This document shows, piece by piece, positions 9,088-17,203 of a stretch of DNA of 64,000 nt (position 1 is the first letter of the stretch; each line of letters starts with the position of its first letter). Made by a program: the position numbers and the translations under genes. Location of the stretch: the NCBI RefSeq assembly GCF_025717675.1, contig NZ_JAJIRT010000001.1:744001-808000 (forward strand). The letters are read 5' to 3'. This stretch comes from Paucibacter sp. DJ2R-2 (GTDB taxonomy: Bacteria > Pseudomonadota > Gammaproteobacteria > Burkholderiales > Burkholderiaceae_C). The notes under the pieces are model-generated. The model saw nothing but the letters and a program-made list of their open reading frames with translations. It was not told where the DNA came from and made no database searches.

Positions 9088-10080
9088 TCAAACTTGGATG
9101 CGCTGCAACAGCGCCAGCCACAGCGGCGCCGTCAGCACAAAGACCAGGGTCGAGACCACCACGGCCGCGGTGGTCTCACCCTCCTGGCAGCGGTAACGCT
9201 GGGCAAAGATCAGGGCGTTGGAGCCGGTCGGCAGGGCCGCCATCATGACGATGACCCCCAGCGGCATGCCCGTCAGGCCCAGGCCCCAATGCGCGAACAC
9301 CAGCACCAGAGCCGGCAGCAGGAGCAGCTTGGCGGCCACCAGGCCGAGCACCGCGCGCCAAGTCCGTGGCCAGCCCAGATAGGCCAGGGACATGCCGATC
9401 AGGGTCAGGCACAGCGGCACCACGGCCGTGCCCAACATCTGCAGCACTTCGTCCAGCACCGCAGGCAGGCGCAGACCGAGGGCATTCCAGCCCAGGCCGG
9501 CCAGCACCGGCAGCACCACCGGATGGATAACCGTGTTGCGCACCGTGTTGAGCAGCAGCGCGCCCAGACCCGTGGGCGATTGTTGGCTGCGTGCGCGCGC
9601 CAGATCCAGTTCCACCAGCAGGGTCAGCACGGTCAAGATGCTCAGCGCATGCAGGCTGACCACCGTGATGTGAATGGCCAGGCCGGCCTCGCCGAAGACA
9701 CCGGCCGCCAGCGGCACGCCGACCTGCAAGGTGTTGCCGAAGGTGGCGGTGATGGCCTGCACGCTGGGCACGGCCGGGCCCTTCACGGCCGCACCGCGCC
9801 AGCGCTGGAAAGCATAGATCGCCACCAGCAAACCCAGCACCGGCAGGAAAAACGCCGCCAGGGTCAGCCAGGGCAGGCTGGCAAAGTCCACCCGCGCCGT
9901 GGTGCGGAACAGCAGGGCCGGCACGAAGATGTAGAAGGCGACATTCGACAGCACCCGGGCCGGGTCACCGCCGCTGCCGCCAGCGTCGGCATCGCCGAGC
10001 CAGCGCATGCGGCCGACAAACCAGCCAATGGCCACCGCGATCAAAATCGCCGCCAGCTTGTTGAAAACGATCCAGCTCAT
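9088..10080 (-). CDS. AEC family (auxin efflux carrier-type) transporter
   Basis: The 330-residue protein has about ten hydrophobic segments and the AEC family pattern: N-terminal LAAILIAVAIGWFVG helix, the SNVAFYIFVPALLFRTTA segment, the FGNTLQVGVPLA segment in the middle and the C-terminal MMAALPTGSNALIFAQRY signature. Family members export organic acids, malonate or amphipathic carboxylates across the inner membrane; the substrate here is unknown. Its stop is 10 bp from the convergent M56 stop. The ATG at 10080 fits the family N-terminus. Confidence 0.92.
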   Translation of the reverse strand: MSWIVFNKLAAILIAVAIGWFVGRMRWLGDADAGGSGGDPARVLSNVAFYIFVPALLFRTTARVDFASLPWLTLAAFFLPVLGLLVAIYAFQRWRGAAVKGPAVPSVQAITATFGNTLQVGVPLAAGVFGEAGLAIHITVVSLHALSILTVLTLLVELDLARARSQQSPTGLGALLLNTVRNTVIHPVVLPVLAGLGWNALGLRLPAVLDEVLQMLGTAVVPLCLTLIGMSLAYLGWPRTWRAVLGLVAAKLLLLPALVLVFAHWGLGLTGMPLGVIVMMAALPTGSNALIFAQRYRCQEGETTAAVVVSTLVFVLTAPLWLALLQRIQV

Positions 10081-10142
10081 GGTGGCCGAGTATGCCGCCG
10101 CTGGCCGCGGCCCCGCCCGGGCCCTTCAATCCGCGAACTCTG

Positions 10143-11999
10143 TCAGTGTGTGGTCGGCAAGACCAGCTCGAACTCGAAGACGCTGCCGCGGCCCAGCTCG
10201 CTGTGCACGCGGATCTCGCCCCCCATCTCGCGCACCAGCTGCTGACTGATGGACAGACCCAGGCCCGTGCCACCGAGGCAACGCGCGTCTTCCGCGACCT
10301 GCTCGAAGGGCTGGAACAGGCGGTCCAGCATGCGCGCGGCGATGCCGATGCCGGTGTCGTGAACGGCAAAGCCGATGCGGACGCTGTGGTCCAGCTCCGA
10401 ACGCAGGCGCACCTGCAGGCCGAAGCTGCCGGTGTCGGTGAACTTGACGGCGTTGGAGAGTAGATTCATCAGCACCTGGCGCAGGCGCTGGCCATCGACG
10501 AGCACGCGCGCGGGCAGCTGAGCGGCCACATCGACATCGAAGATCAGGCCTTTTTGCTCGGCACGCAGGCGCACGCTGTCTCCCACCATGTCCAGCAATG
10601 CGCGCAGATCCACCGAACTCGGTTGCAGGCGGACCTTGCCGGCCTCGATGCTGGCCATGTCCAGCACATCGGTGATCAGGCTCAGCAAATGCTCGCCGGC
10701 ATCGCGGATCTGCCCCACCTTGGCCAGTTGCGCGGTGCTCAGGCTGTTGTCCATCTGCAGCAACTGGCCAAAGCCGAGGATGGCGTTCAGGGGCGTGCGG
10801 AACTCATGACTCATGGTGGCCAGAAAGCGGCTCTTGCTCTGGCTGGCGCTTTCGGCGCGCAGCTTGGCCTCGCTGAGCTCACGGGTGCGCTCGGTCACCA
10901 CGTCTTCTAGATGATCGCGGTAATGGGTGAGTTCCTGTTCGGCGATGCGGCGCTGGGTGATGTCGCTGACCATGCCTTCGATGCGCAGACCCTGGCTGCC
11001 ACCACCGGGCACCACATGGATGCTCAGCTCTACCCACAGCTGGCGGCCCTCATTGGTGGCAACCAGCATGGGCACCTGCTGCAGCAGACGGTGGCGCTGC
11101 AGAGCCATGGCGATGCGCTTGAACTCCTGCGCCTCGATTTGCACCAGGCTGCGCAAGCGCCGGCCGACACTCAAAGCCTTGGCCGGCGTACTGAAACCCA
11201 GCATCTGAGCCAGGGCGCGGTTGAGGCTGAGCAAGCGGCCGCGCGCATCGGCCTGGAAAATGCCTTCGGTGGCGTTTTCGAACAAGCTGCGGAAACGTTC
11301 TTCGCTCAGCTGCAAACCCTCGGACGAGGCCTGCAGGCGCGCACTCATGAGGTTGAACTGCTCGGTCAGCAAGCCGATCTCGTCGCTCCGCTCGACCTCG
11401 GTGCTGGCGCCAAGCTGACCCTCGGCCACCTGGCGAGCCATCTGACCCAGCCTTTGCACCGGGCGTTTGACCAGGCGGTAAACCAGCACAAAGCTGGCCG
11501 CCAGGACCGCCGCCAACATGGCCGCCAGCAGACTGGCGACAAAGCGACGCATCTGCGCCACCTGGGCATGTACACGCTCGCGGCTGAGCACCAAGGTGGC
11601 CTGGGCGACCACAGTGGGCGCCACATCGGGCGCGGCTTGATAGCTGACGTCGAACTGCCGCCGCAAGGGGTCAAGCGCCGCCTCGCTGCGCTGCCGACGC
11701 ATGGGCTCGGAGTTGACGCCGACCGGGCGCAGCTCGATGGCATGAACTTCGGGGTCGGCCATCACCGCATCGAGCAGATGCTTGATGGCGATGTTGTCGA
11801 GGTTCCAGATCGGCCCGGCAAAACCCAGGGCGACCAGGCTGGCCATGCGTTCCTGGCGTTGTGCCAGGGCTTGGTTGAGTTCCTGCTCCTCGCGCGCGGT
11901 CCAGTACCAACCCAGACCCAGGGCCAGCAGCCCTGCAGCCAGCGCAATGCCCAAGACCAGCCGAGACTGGATGCCGAAGCTCACTCGCACAGGGGCCAT
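10143..11999 (-). CDS. PAS-containing membrane sensor histidine kinase
   Basis: A 618-residue kinase. A transmembrane helix near 8-28, a periplasmic region of about 130 residues, a second helix near 155-178, a HAMP linker (VKRPVQRLGQMARQVAEG), a PAS domain (FRSLFENATEGIFQADARG), a coiled linker, HisKA with MSHEFRTPLNAI (phospho-His) and HATPase with N-box NLLSNAVKFT, G1 HDTGIGI and G2 GGTGLGLS. It should autophosphorylate and pass phosphate to a response regulator that is not encoded nearby, so it is an orphan here. ATG 11999 has AGGAG 7 nt upstream, better than the TTG at 12017. It lies downstream of topB on the same strand. Confidence 0.93.
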   Translation of the reverse strand: MAPVRVSFGIQSRLVLGIALAAGLLALGLGWYWTAREEQELNQALAQRQERMASLVALGFAGPIWNLDNIAIKHLLDAVMADPEVHAIELRPVGVNSEPMRRQRSEAALDPLRRQFDVSYQAAPDVAPTVVAQATLVLSRERVHAQVAQMRRFVASLLAAMLAAVLAASFVLVYRLVKRPVQRLGQMARQVAEGQLGASTEVERSDEIGLLTEQFNLMSARLQASSEGLQLSEERFRSLFENATEGIFQADARGRLLSLNRALAQMLGFSTPAKALSVGRRLRSLVQIEAQEFKRIAMALQRHRLLQQVPMLVATNEGRQLWVELSIHVVPGGGSQGLRIEGMVSDITQRRIAEQELTHYRDHLEDVVTERTRELSEAKLRAESASQSKSRFLATMSHEFRTPLNAILGFGQLLQMDNSLSTAQLAKVGQIRDAGEHLLSLITDVLDMASIEAGKVRLQPSSVDLRALLDMVGDSVRLRAEQKGLIFDVDVAAQLPARVLVDGQRLRQVLMNLLSNAVKFTDTGSFGLQVRLRSELDHSVRIGFAVHDTGIGIAARMLDRLFQPFEQVAEDARCLGGTGLGLSISQQLVREMGGEIRVHSELGRGSVFEFELVLPTTH

Positions 12000-12123
12000 G
12001 CATTCACTCCTGACCAAGGCCGGACCAAGGCACCAAACTGCACGCTCGCAAGCGCCAGGCTGAGCCTAACTCAACTGCTCTGCGCATCAGCATAGCGCCT
12101 TTGCCCTGGCGCGCAGGAGAGGG

Positions 12124-12140
12124 GCGGCCCCAGGGGCCGC
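12124..12140 (-). terminator. GC hairpin after topB
   Basis: GCGGCCC-CAG-GGGCCGC is a perfect 7-bp stem with a 3-nt loop, 28 bp past the topB stop. Neither strand has a U-tract after it, so it is a weak intrinsic terminator candidate or a 3'-end stabilising hairpin. Confidence 0.35.
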
Positions 12141-12167
12141 ACGCACAACTTGCAGGACCCTGCCTGA

Positions 12168-14849
12168 TCAGGCGCTCTTCTTGGCCGCAGCCTTTTTGGC
12201 CGGAGCCTTCTTGGCAGCCACTTTCTTGGCCGCGACCTTCTTGGCGGGCGCGGCGGCCTCGCTGGCGGCCGGCTTGGCCGCAGCCCGGGCCGGCGCACCC
12301 GGCTTGGCGGCGCGCGGCTCGAATTCGAACATCACCTTGCCGGCCTTGGCATCAAAAGCCAGGAAGGCCTTGAACTTGCGCCGGGTCTTGTTGGAGACGA
12401 AGTTCTCGAGCAGCGCTGTCTTGCCCTCGCTGAGCAGCTTTTGCATCTGGCTGATCTCGATGGGCTGCTGCAGGATGATCTTGCCGCTCTTGAAATCGCA
12501 GGTGATGGCGGCGCCGACGGCATGCTCGCAGACGTAGTTGCTGCCATGCTCGAAGACCCGACCCTGGCACTTGGGGCAGGCGCCCAGCGAGGTCTGGGCG
12601 CTGAAGTCCACCGCCTCGCCATCGCCCTCGCCGTTCTTGCCGTCGTCGCCGAAGTCGAACTCGAGCTTCCAGTTCTGGATCTCTTCGTCGAAGACCAGGG
12701 CCAGCTCGGCCGTGAAGGGCCAGCCAGCCTTGGAGCGGAAGCCCTCCAGCGGGCCGATCTTCTTGTCGGCCAGGAACTGTTCCACCTCGTGCAACTCAAA
12801 GCTGCGGCCGCCGGGAATCTTGCCGATGGAGAAGCCGCAGCCCTCCGAGGCGCCATCCTTGCCGGTGCAGGTGAAGCGGCGGTAGTTCTCCTTGACCACG
12901 CCGCTGCACTTGGGGCAGGGCGTCTTCAGGGTGGCGTAGTCACCAGGGATGGTGTCGCGGTCGTATTCCTTGGCCTTTTGCACCACGCGCTCGGTCATGG
13001 CGGCGATCTTGGCCATGAACTCGTCGCGGTTCAGGCGACCCTTTTCCATCTCGGAGAGCTGGAACTCCCAGTCACCGGTCAGCTCGGGCTTGGTCAGGTC
13101 CTTGATGTCCAGGCCGCGCAGCAAGGTCATCAGCTGGAAAGCCTTGGCCGTGGGGATCAGCTCGCGGCCGTCGCGCAGCATGTATTTTTCGGTGAGCAGA
13201 CCTTCGATGGTGGCGGCGCGGGTCGCTGGCGTGCCCAGGCCCTTTTCGGTCATGGCCGCGCGCAGCTCTTCGTCGTCGATCAGCTTACCGGCGCCTTCCA
13301 TGGCCGAGAGCAGGGTCGCTTCGGTGTAGCGGGCCGGCGGCTTGGTGGCCAGGCTTTTCACATCGACCGACTCGGTCCGCACCACCTCGCCCGGGGCCAC
13401 GGCCACCAGATTGGCATCGTCTTCCTGCGCTTCCTTGCCGTAGACGGCCAGCCAGCCCGGCTTGACCAGCACCTTGCCATTGGTCTGGAAGTTCAGCTCC
13501 TTGCCCGCCGCCTTGACGGTGCTGATGCGGGTGGTGACCAGGAACTCGGCCGGCGGGAAGAACACGGCCAGGAAGCGCTTGACCACCAAGTCATAGAGCT
13601 TGGCTTCGATGTCGGACAAGCTCTTGGGCGCTTGCAGGGTCGGGATGATGGCGAAGTGATCCGAGACCTTGCTGTTGTCGAAGACTTTCTTGGTCGGCTT
13701 GATATAGCCCTCGTTGAGCGCCTTGCGGGCGTGGCCGGCCAGCTCGCGCAGCGGGCCGGGCAGGTCCTCGCTGGCGATCATCTCGGCGGTCTGCTTGGCC
13801 ACGGCCAGATAGTCCTCGGGCAGGAAGCGCGAGTCGGTCCGGGGGTAGGTCAGCACCTTGTGCTTTTCGTACAGGGCCTGGGCCAGGGACAGCGTGGTCT
13901 TGGCCGAAAAACCGAAGCGCGAGTTGGCCTCACGCTGCAAGGTGGTCAGGTCGTAAAGGCCGCCACAGCTGCTGGTGGTGGGCTTGCTCTCCTCGCGCAC
14001 GTTGGCCGGCTGGCCCTGTGCGGCGGCGGCGATGGCGTCGGCATCGGCGCGGTTCCAGATGCGGTCGGCGCGCGCTTCGGCGTCCTCGCCCTTCTTCCAG
14101 CTCGGGTCGAACCACTTGCCTTCGTACTGGCCGGCCTGAGCATCGAAAGTGCCGCGCACTTCCCAGTAGTCACGCGCCACATGCTTGCGGATCTTTTCTT
14201 CGCGCTCGACGACGATAGACAAGGTCGGCGTCTGCACCCGGCCCACGGTGGTCAGGAAGAAGCCACCATCGCGAGAGTTGAAGGCGGTCATGGCACGCGT
14301 GCCATTGATGCCCACCAGCCAGTCGGCCTCGGAGCGGCAGCGCGCGGCATCGGCCAGCGGCATCATCTGTGCATCGCTCTTGAGCTTGTCGAAACCATCG
14401 CGGATGGCTTGCGGCGTCATCGACTGCAGCCACAGGCGCTCGACCGGCTTGGTGATGGCGGTCTTGGCCGTGCCGGCGTATTGCACGATCAGACGGAAGA
14501 TCAGCTCACCCTCGCGGCCCGCGTCACAGGCGTTGATCAGGTGCGTCACATCCTTGCGGCGGATCAGCTTGACCAGGGCATTGAGGCGGCCCTTGACCTT
14601 GTCGATGGGGTTGAGGTCGAAATGCGGCGGGATCACGGGCAGATTGGCGAAGCTCCACTTGCCGCGCTTGACGTCGAATTCCTCCGGTGCCTTGATCTCT
14701 ACCAAGTGGCCGACCGCCGAGCTGACCACGAAGTCCTCGCTCTCGAAGTATTCATCGTGCTTGTCGAACTTCCCCGCCTTGGGGGTCAAGGCGCGGACGA
14801 TGTCCTGCGCCACGGACGGCTTCTCGGCAATGATCAGTGTCTTGCTCAT
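12168..14849 (-). CDS. topB: DNA topoisomerase III with lysine/alanine-rich tail
   Basis: The 893-residue type IA topoisomerase has the TOPRIM start LIIAEKPSVAQDIV, the acidic NACDAGREGELIFRLI motif, and the catalytic Tyr in LTYPRTDSRFLPEDY. Two zinc-ribbon-like modules (CPKCSG.. and CPKCQG..) follow the core, longer than E. coli TopB. It relaxes and decatenates single-strand-containing DNA in replication and recombination. The last 28 residues are a run of five AKK units with Ala/Val/Pro, like histone H1-type or HU-tail sequences, a probable nonspecific DNA-binding tail. It is divergent from a SET-domain lysine methyltransferase gene, 144 bp away. Confidence 0.97.
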   Translation of the reverse strand: MSKTLIIAEKPSVAQDIVRALTPKAGKFDKHDEYFESEDFVVSSAVGHLVEIKAPEEFDVKRGKWSFANLPVIPPHFDLNPIDKVKGRLNALVKLIRRKDVTHLINACDAGREGELIFRLIVQYAGTAKTAITKPVERLWLQSMTPQAIRDGFDKLKSDAQMMPLADAARCRSEADWLVGINGTRAMTAFNSRDGGFFLTTVGRVQTPTLSIVVEREEKIRKHVARDYWEVRGTFDAQAGQYEGKWFDPSWKKGEDAEARADRIWNRADADAIAAAAQGQPANVREESKPTTSSCGGLYDLTTLQREANSRFGFSAKTTLSLAQALYEKHKVLTYPRTDSRFLPEDYLAVAKQTAEMIASEDLPGPLRELAGHARKALNEGYIKPTKKVFDNSKVSDHFAIIPTLQAPKSLSDIEAKLYDLVVKRFLAVFFPPAEFLVTTRISTVKAAGKELNFQTNGKVLVKPGWLAVYGKEAQEDDANLVAVAPGEVVRTESVDVKSLATKPPARYTEATLLSAMEGAGKLIDDEELRAAMTEKGLGTPATRAATIEGLLTEKYMLRDGRELIPTAKAFQLMTLLRGLDIKDLTKPELTGDWEFQLSEMEKGRLNRDEFMAKIAAMTERVVQKAKEYDRDTIPGDYATLKTPCPKCSGVVKENYRRFTCTGKDGASEGCGFSIGKIPGGRSFELHEVEQFLADKKIGPLEGFRSKAGWPFTAELALVFDEEIQNWKLEFDFGDDGKNGEGDGEAVDFSAQTSLGACPKCQGRVFEHGSNYVCEHAVGAAITCDFKSGKIILQQPIEISQMQKLLSEGKTALLENFVSNKTRRKFKAFLAFDAKAGKVMFEFEPRAAKPGAPARAAAKPAASEAAAPAKKVAAKKVAAKKAPAKKAAAKKSA

Positions 14850-14914
14850 GATGGTGATGAAGTTCTCTACTCGTGTATTTCAACGCCGGCCGAAGCATCT
14901 GGCTCCGGCCTGCC

Positions 14915-14964
14915 TACAATCCGGCCTCGCGCACGCCCATGCACGTACATGCACGCGCGCACAC
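14915..14964. promoter_or_regulatory. topB/SET divergent promoter region with alternating purine-pyrimidine tract
   Basis: The 144-bp gap between divergent topB and the SET gene contains a TACAAT box at 14915-14920 that could be a -10 element for the SET gene, and a perfectly alternating purine/pyrimidine run of 27 bp at 14938-14964 (CATGCACGTACATGCACGCG and on). Such tracts can adopt Z-DNA under negative supercoiling. Promoter assignment is weak because no clear -35 is visible. Confidence 0.4.
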
Positions 14965-14993
14965 CCATGAATTCAATGTAACCACAACTTCCG

Positions 14994-15503
14994 ATGACGC
15001 AAGCCGCCCGCAAAAAGACTGCTCCGGCCCCGGCCGTACTTGCCAAGCCCAGCGGCAAGGGTCGGCGCATCCAGGTCAGGAATTCGGGCGTCCATGGGCG
15101 CGGAGTCTATGCGCTGGCGCCGATCGCGGCCGGCGAAACCATCATCGAGTACACCGGCGAGCTCATCAGTTGGGACGAGGCCATGGAGCGCCACCCTCAT
15201 GATCCCAAGCAGCCCAACCACACGTTTTACTTCCACATCGAGGACGGCCGCGTCATCGACGCCCTCTACGGCGGCAACAGCTCGCGCTGGATCAACCACT
15301 CCTGCGAGCCCAATTGCGAGACCGACGAAAGCAATGGCCGGGTTTTCATCAAGGCCCTGCAAGACCTGTCCCCCGGTGAAGAGTTGTTTTACGACTACGG
15401 TTTGACCATCGACGAGCGCTACACGCCGAAGCTGAAGAAAGAGTTCGCCTGCTACTGCGGCAGCCCCTTCTGCCGTGGCACCATGCTGGCGCCTAAACGC
15501 TGA
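14994..15503 (+). CDS. SET-domain protein-lysine N-methyltransferase
   Basis: The 169-residue protein is a compact SET enzyme using S-adenosylmethionine to methylate lysine side chains. After a basic N-terminal tail (QAARKKTAPAP), the SET core shows VHGRGVYALAPI, IIEYTGELI, the pseudoknot motif RWINHSCEPNC and the catalytic ELFYDYG; a post-SET zinc motif CYCGSPFCRG closes the protein. All hallmark residues are present, so it should be active. Substrates of bacterial SET proteins are mostly unknown. The divergent neighbour topB encodes a Lys-rich tail that is an obvious candidate. The next gene, birA, starts 17 bp after the stop. Confidence 0.93.
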   Translation: MTQAARKKTAPAPAVLAKPSGKGRRIQVRNSGVHGRGVYALAPIAAGETIIEYTGELISWDEAMERHPHDPKQPNHTFYFHIEDGRVIDALYGGNSSRWINHSCEPNCETDESNGRVFIKALQDLSPGEELFYDYGLTIDERYTPKLKKEFACYCGSPFCRGTMLAPKR

Positions 15504-15520
15504 GTTATGTCCCGCCGCCC

Positions 15521-16411
15521 ATGAACCCCACTGACAGCCCGCACCAAGACTGGCAAGCCGAAGCCCTCTGGCAAGCCCTGACCCCCTTGCTGCCCGGCAT
15601 CAGCATCGAAGTGCTGGCCCGCACGGCCTCGACAAACAGTGCATTGCTGGAGCGGGTGCGCCAGCAAACCCAACAAGGCAGCGAAGCGCGCTACGGCCGG
15701 CGCGCCCACGACATGCTGCCCTGCTTGCTGGTGGCCGAGCACCAGACCCATGGCCGCGGCCGCCAGGGCCGGGCCTGGCTGTCCAGCCCCGGCGCCTCGC
15801 TGACCTTCTCTCTGGGCCTGCCCATGGAGCTGAGCGACTGGTCGGGGCTGTCCCTGGCCATCGGTTGCGCCATCGCCGACGCGCTCGAGCCCGCCGCGGC
15901 CTTGGGCGGGCAAGCACTTCCGCGCCTGCAGCTGAAGTGGCCCAATGACCTCTGGCTCGATGGCCGCAAGCTCGGCGGCATCCTGATTGAAACCGTGCCG
16001 GCCGGCGCACAGCGCATGGCCATCATCGGCGTGGGCCTGAACATCCATCGCCTGGCCGCGGCCGAAGACAGCCACGGCAGCACGGCCTTCAACACCGGCT
16101 TTGCGGCGCTGGAAGAGCTGGACCCCAGCCTCGATGCGCCGGCCGTGCTGGCGCGCATCGCGCCGGCCATGGCGCGCTGTCTGGTCGATTTTCCGCAAGG
16201 CGGCTTTGCCGGCTGGCTGGCAGCCTACGCGCGGCGCGACCTGACCCTGGGCCAGGCCGTCAGCGCCGGCAGCCTCGAAGGGACTTCGCGCGGCGTGAGC
16301 GCCGACGGCTGCCTGCTGCTGGAGACCACACAAGGCCTGCAAAGCGTCAGCGCCGGCGAAGTCAGCCTGCGCCTGTCCGGCCCATCCTCCCCTTCACCCC
16401 TGACGACCTGA
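15521..16411 (+). CDS. birA: biotin--[acetyl-CoA-carboxylase] ligase
   Basis: The 296-residue enzyme activates biotin with ATP and attaches it to the biotin carboxyl carrier protein. The biotin-adenylate loop HGRGRQGRAW, the KWPNDLWLDGRKLGGILIE segment and a C-terminal small domain (GTSRGVSADGCLLLET) are all present. It lacks the N-terminal DNA-binding helix-turn-helix of E. coli BirA, so it is a monofunctional ligase and not a repressor. In many Burkholderiales coaX follows; here a SPOR-like gene follows after 21 bp. The ATG at 15521 lies 17 bp from the SET stop. Confidence 0.95.
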   Translation: MNPTDSPHQDWQAEALWQALTPLLPGISIEVLARTASTNSALLERVRQQTQQGSEARYGRRAHDMLPCLLVAEHQTHGRGRQGRAWLSSPGASLTFSLGLPMELSDWSGLSLAIGCAIADALEPAAALGGQALPRLQLKWPNDLWLDGRKLGGILIETVPAGAQRMAIIGVGLNIHRLAAAEDSHGSTAFNTGFAALEELDPSLDAPAVLARIAPAMARCLVDFPQGGFAGWLAAYARRDLTLGQAVSAGSLEGTSRGVSADGCLLLETTQGLQSVSAGEVSLRLSGPSSPSPLTT

Positions 16412-16432
16412 AGCCACACGCCTGCCCACACC

Positions 16433-17158
16433 ATGCTGCGCGCCCTGCTTGCCCTCCTGCTGATCCTGAACGCCCTGTTCTTCTCCTGGACGCGCGGCTG
16501 GCTGGACGGCGTGGTCGGCGTCAAGGCCACGGGCGATCGCGAGCCGCAGCGCCTGGCGGCGCAACAGACGCCCGAACGCATCGAGTTGCTCAGCGCGCAG
16601 GCGGCCAAGTCCTTGCAGCAGCGCGCCTGCGTCGAACTGGGGCCGCTGGACGGCGATGCGGCCCTGCTGGCCGCACAGAACGTGTTGGCCGGCGCCGGCG
16701 TGCCGGTCAGCGAATGGCAGGCCCTGCACAATGAACAAGCCGGCATCTGGGCGGTGACCACGACGCGCTTTGCCAGCAAAGACCTGCAGACCCGCAAGGA
16801 AGAAGTGCTGAAGAAGGCGAAGATCAGCTACGAACCACTGAGCGGCGTACCGGCCGAGATGCCGGCCCTGCTGCTGAGCCGTCATGCCAGCGAGAAGGCC
16901 GCCGCCCTGCAGATGGAGCGCCTGTCGCAGCGCACCATCAAAGCCTTGCAGGTCCTTCAGTTGCAGGCACCGCTAAAGCGCCACAGCCTGGTCTTTGCCC
17001 AGGCTGACGGCGCGCGCCTGGCCCAGCTGCGCAGCCTGAAGAGCCCCGCCCTGGCGGCCGGCTTCAAGAACTGCAATGCGGCCGCCCTGGCTGCGGTCAC
17101 CGCCGCTTCGGCGGCATCGGCCACCACGGTCGCTCCTGCGGCCAGCGGCGGACGCTGA
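16433..17158 (+). CDS. membrane-anchored SPOR-like domain protein
   Basis: The 241-residue protein begins with a hydrophobic segment (LRALLALLLILNALFFSW) that acts as an uncleaved anchor or signal. The middle (residues about 60-180) has the beta-alpha spacing of SPOR domains, which bind denuded glycan strands in septal peptidoglycan: CVELGPLDGD, then GIWAVTT and the Leu-rich RTIKALQVLQL. The end is Ala-rich and low complexity. The position after birA is as seen for SPOR proteins in related genomes. SPOR assignment is by pattern only; a role at the division site is inferred. Confidence 0.65.
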   Translation: MLRALLALLLILNALFFSWTRGWLDGVVGVKATGDREPQRLAAQQTPERIELLSAQAAKSLQQRACVELGPLDGDAALLAAQNVLAGAGVPVSEWQALHNEQAGIWAVTTTRFASKDLQTRKEEVLKKAKISYEPLSGVPAEMPALLLSRHASEKAAALQMERLSQRTIKALQVLQLQAPLKRHSLVFAQADGARLAQLRSLKSPALAAGFKNCNAAALAAVTAASAASATTVAPAASGGR

Positions 17159-17203
17159 GCTGAGCCAGGCCCTGCGGCCAAGCCCAATTCTCCGCTGACC
17201 TCG

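Noticed and set aside
12124-12140. Strong intrinsic terminator after topB
   Set aside because: The stem is good but no U-tract follows on either strand, so it is listed only as a weak candidate.
12441-14981. 846-codon frame antisense to topB
   Set aside because: The minus strand holds a complete TopB with all catalytic motifs. The antisense frame is a composition artefact.
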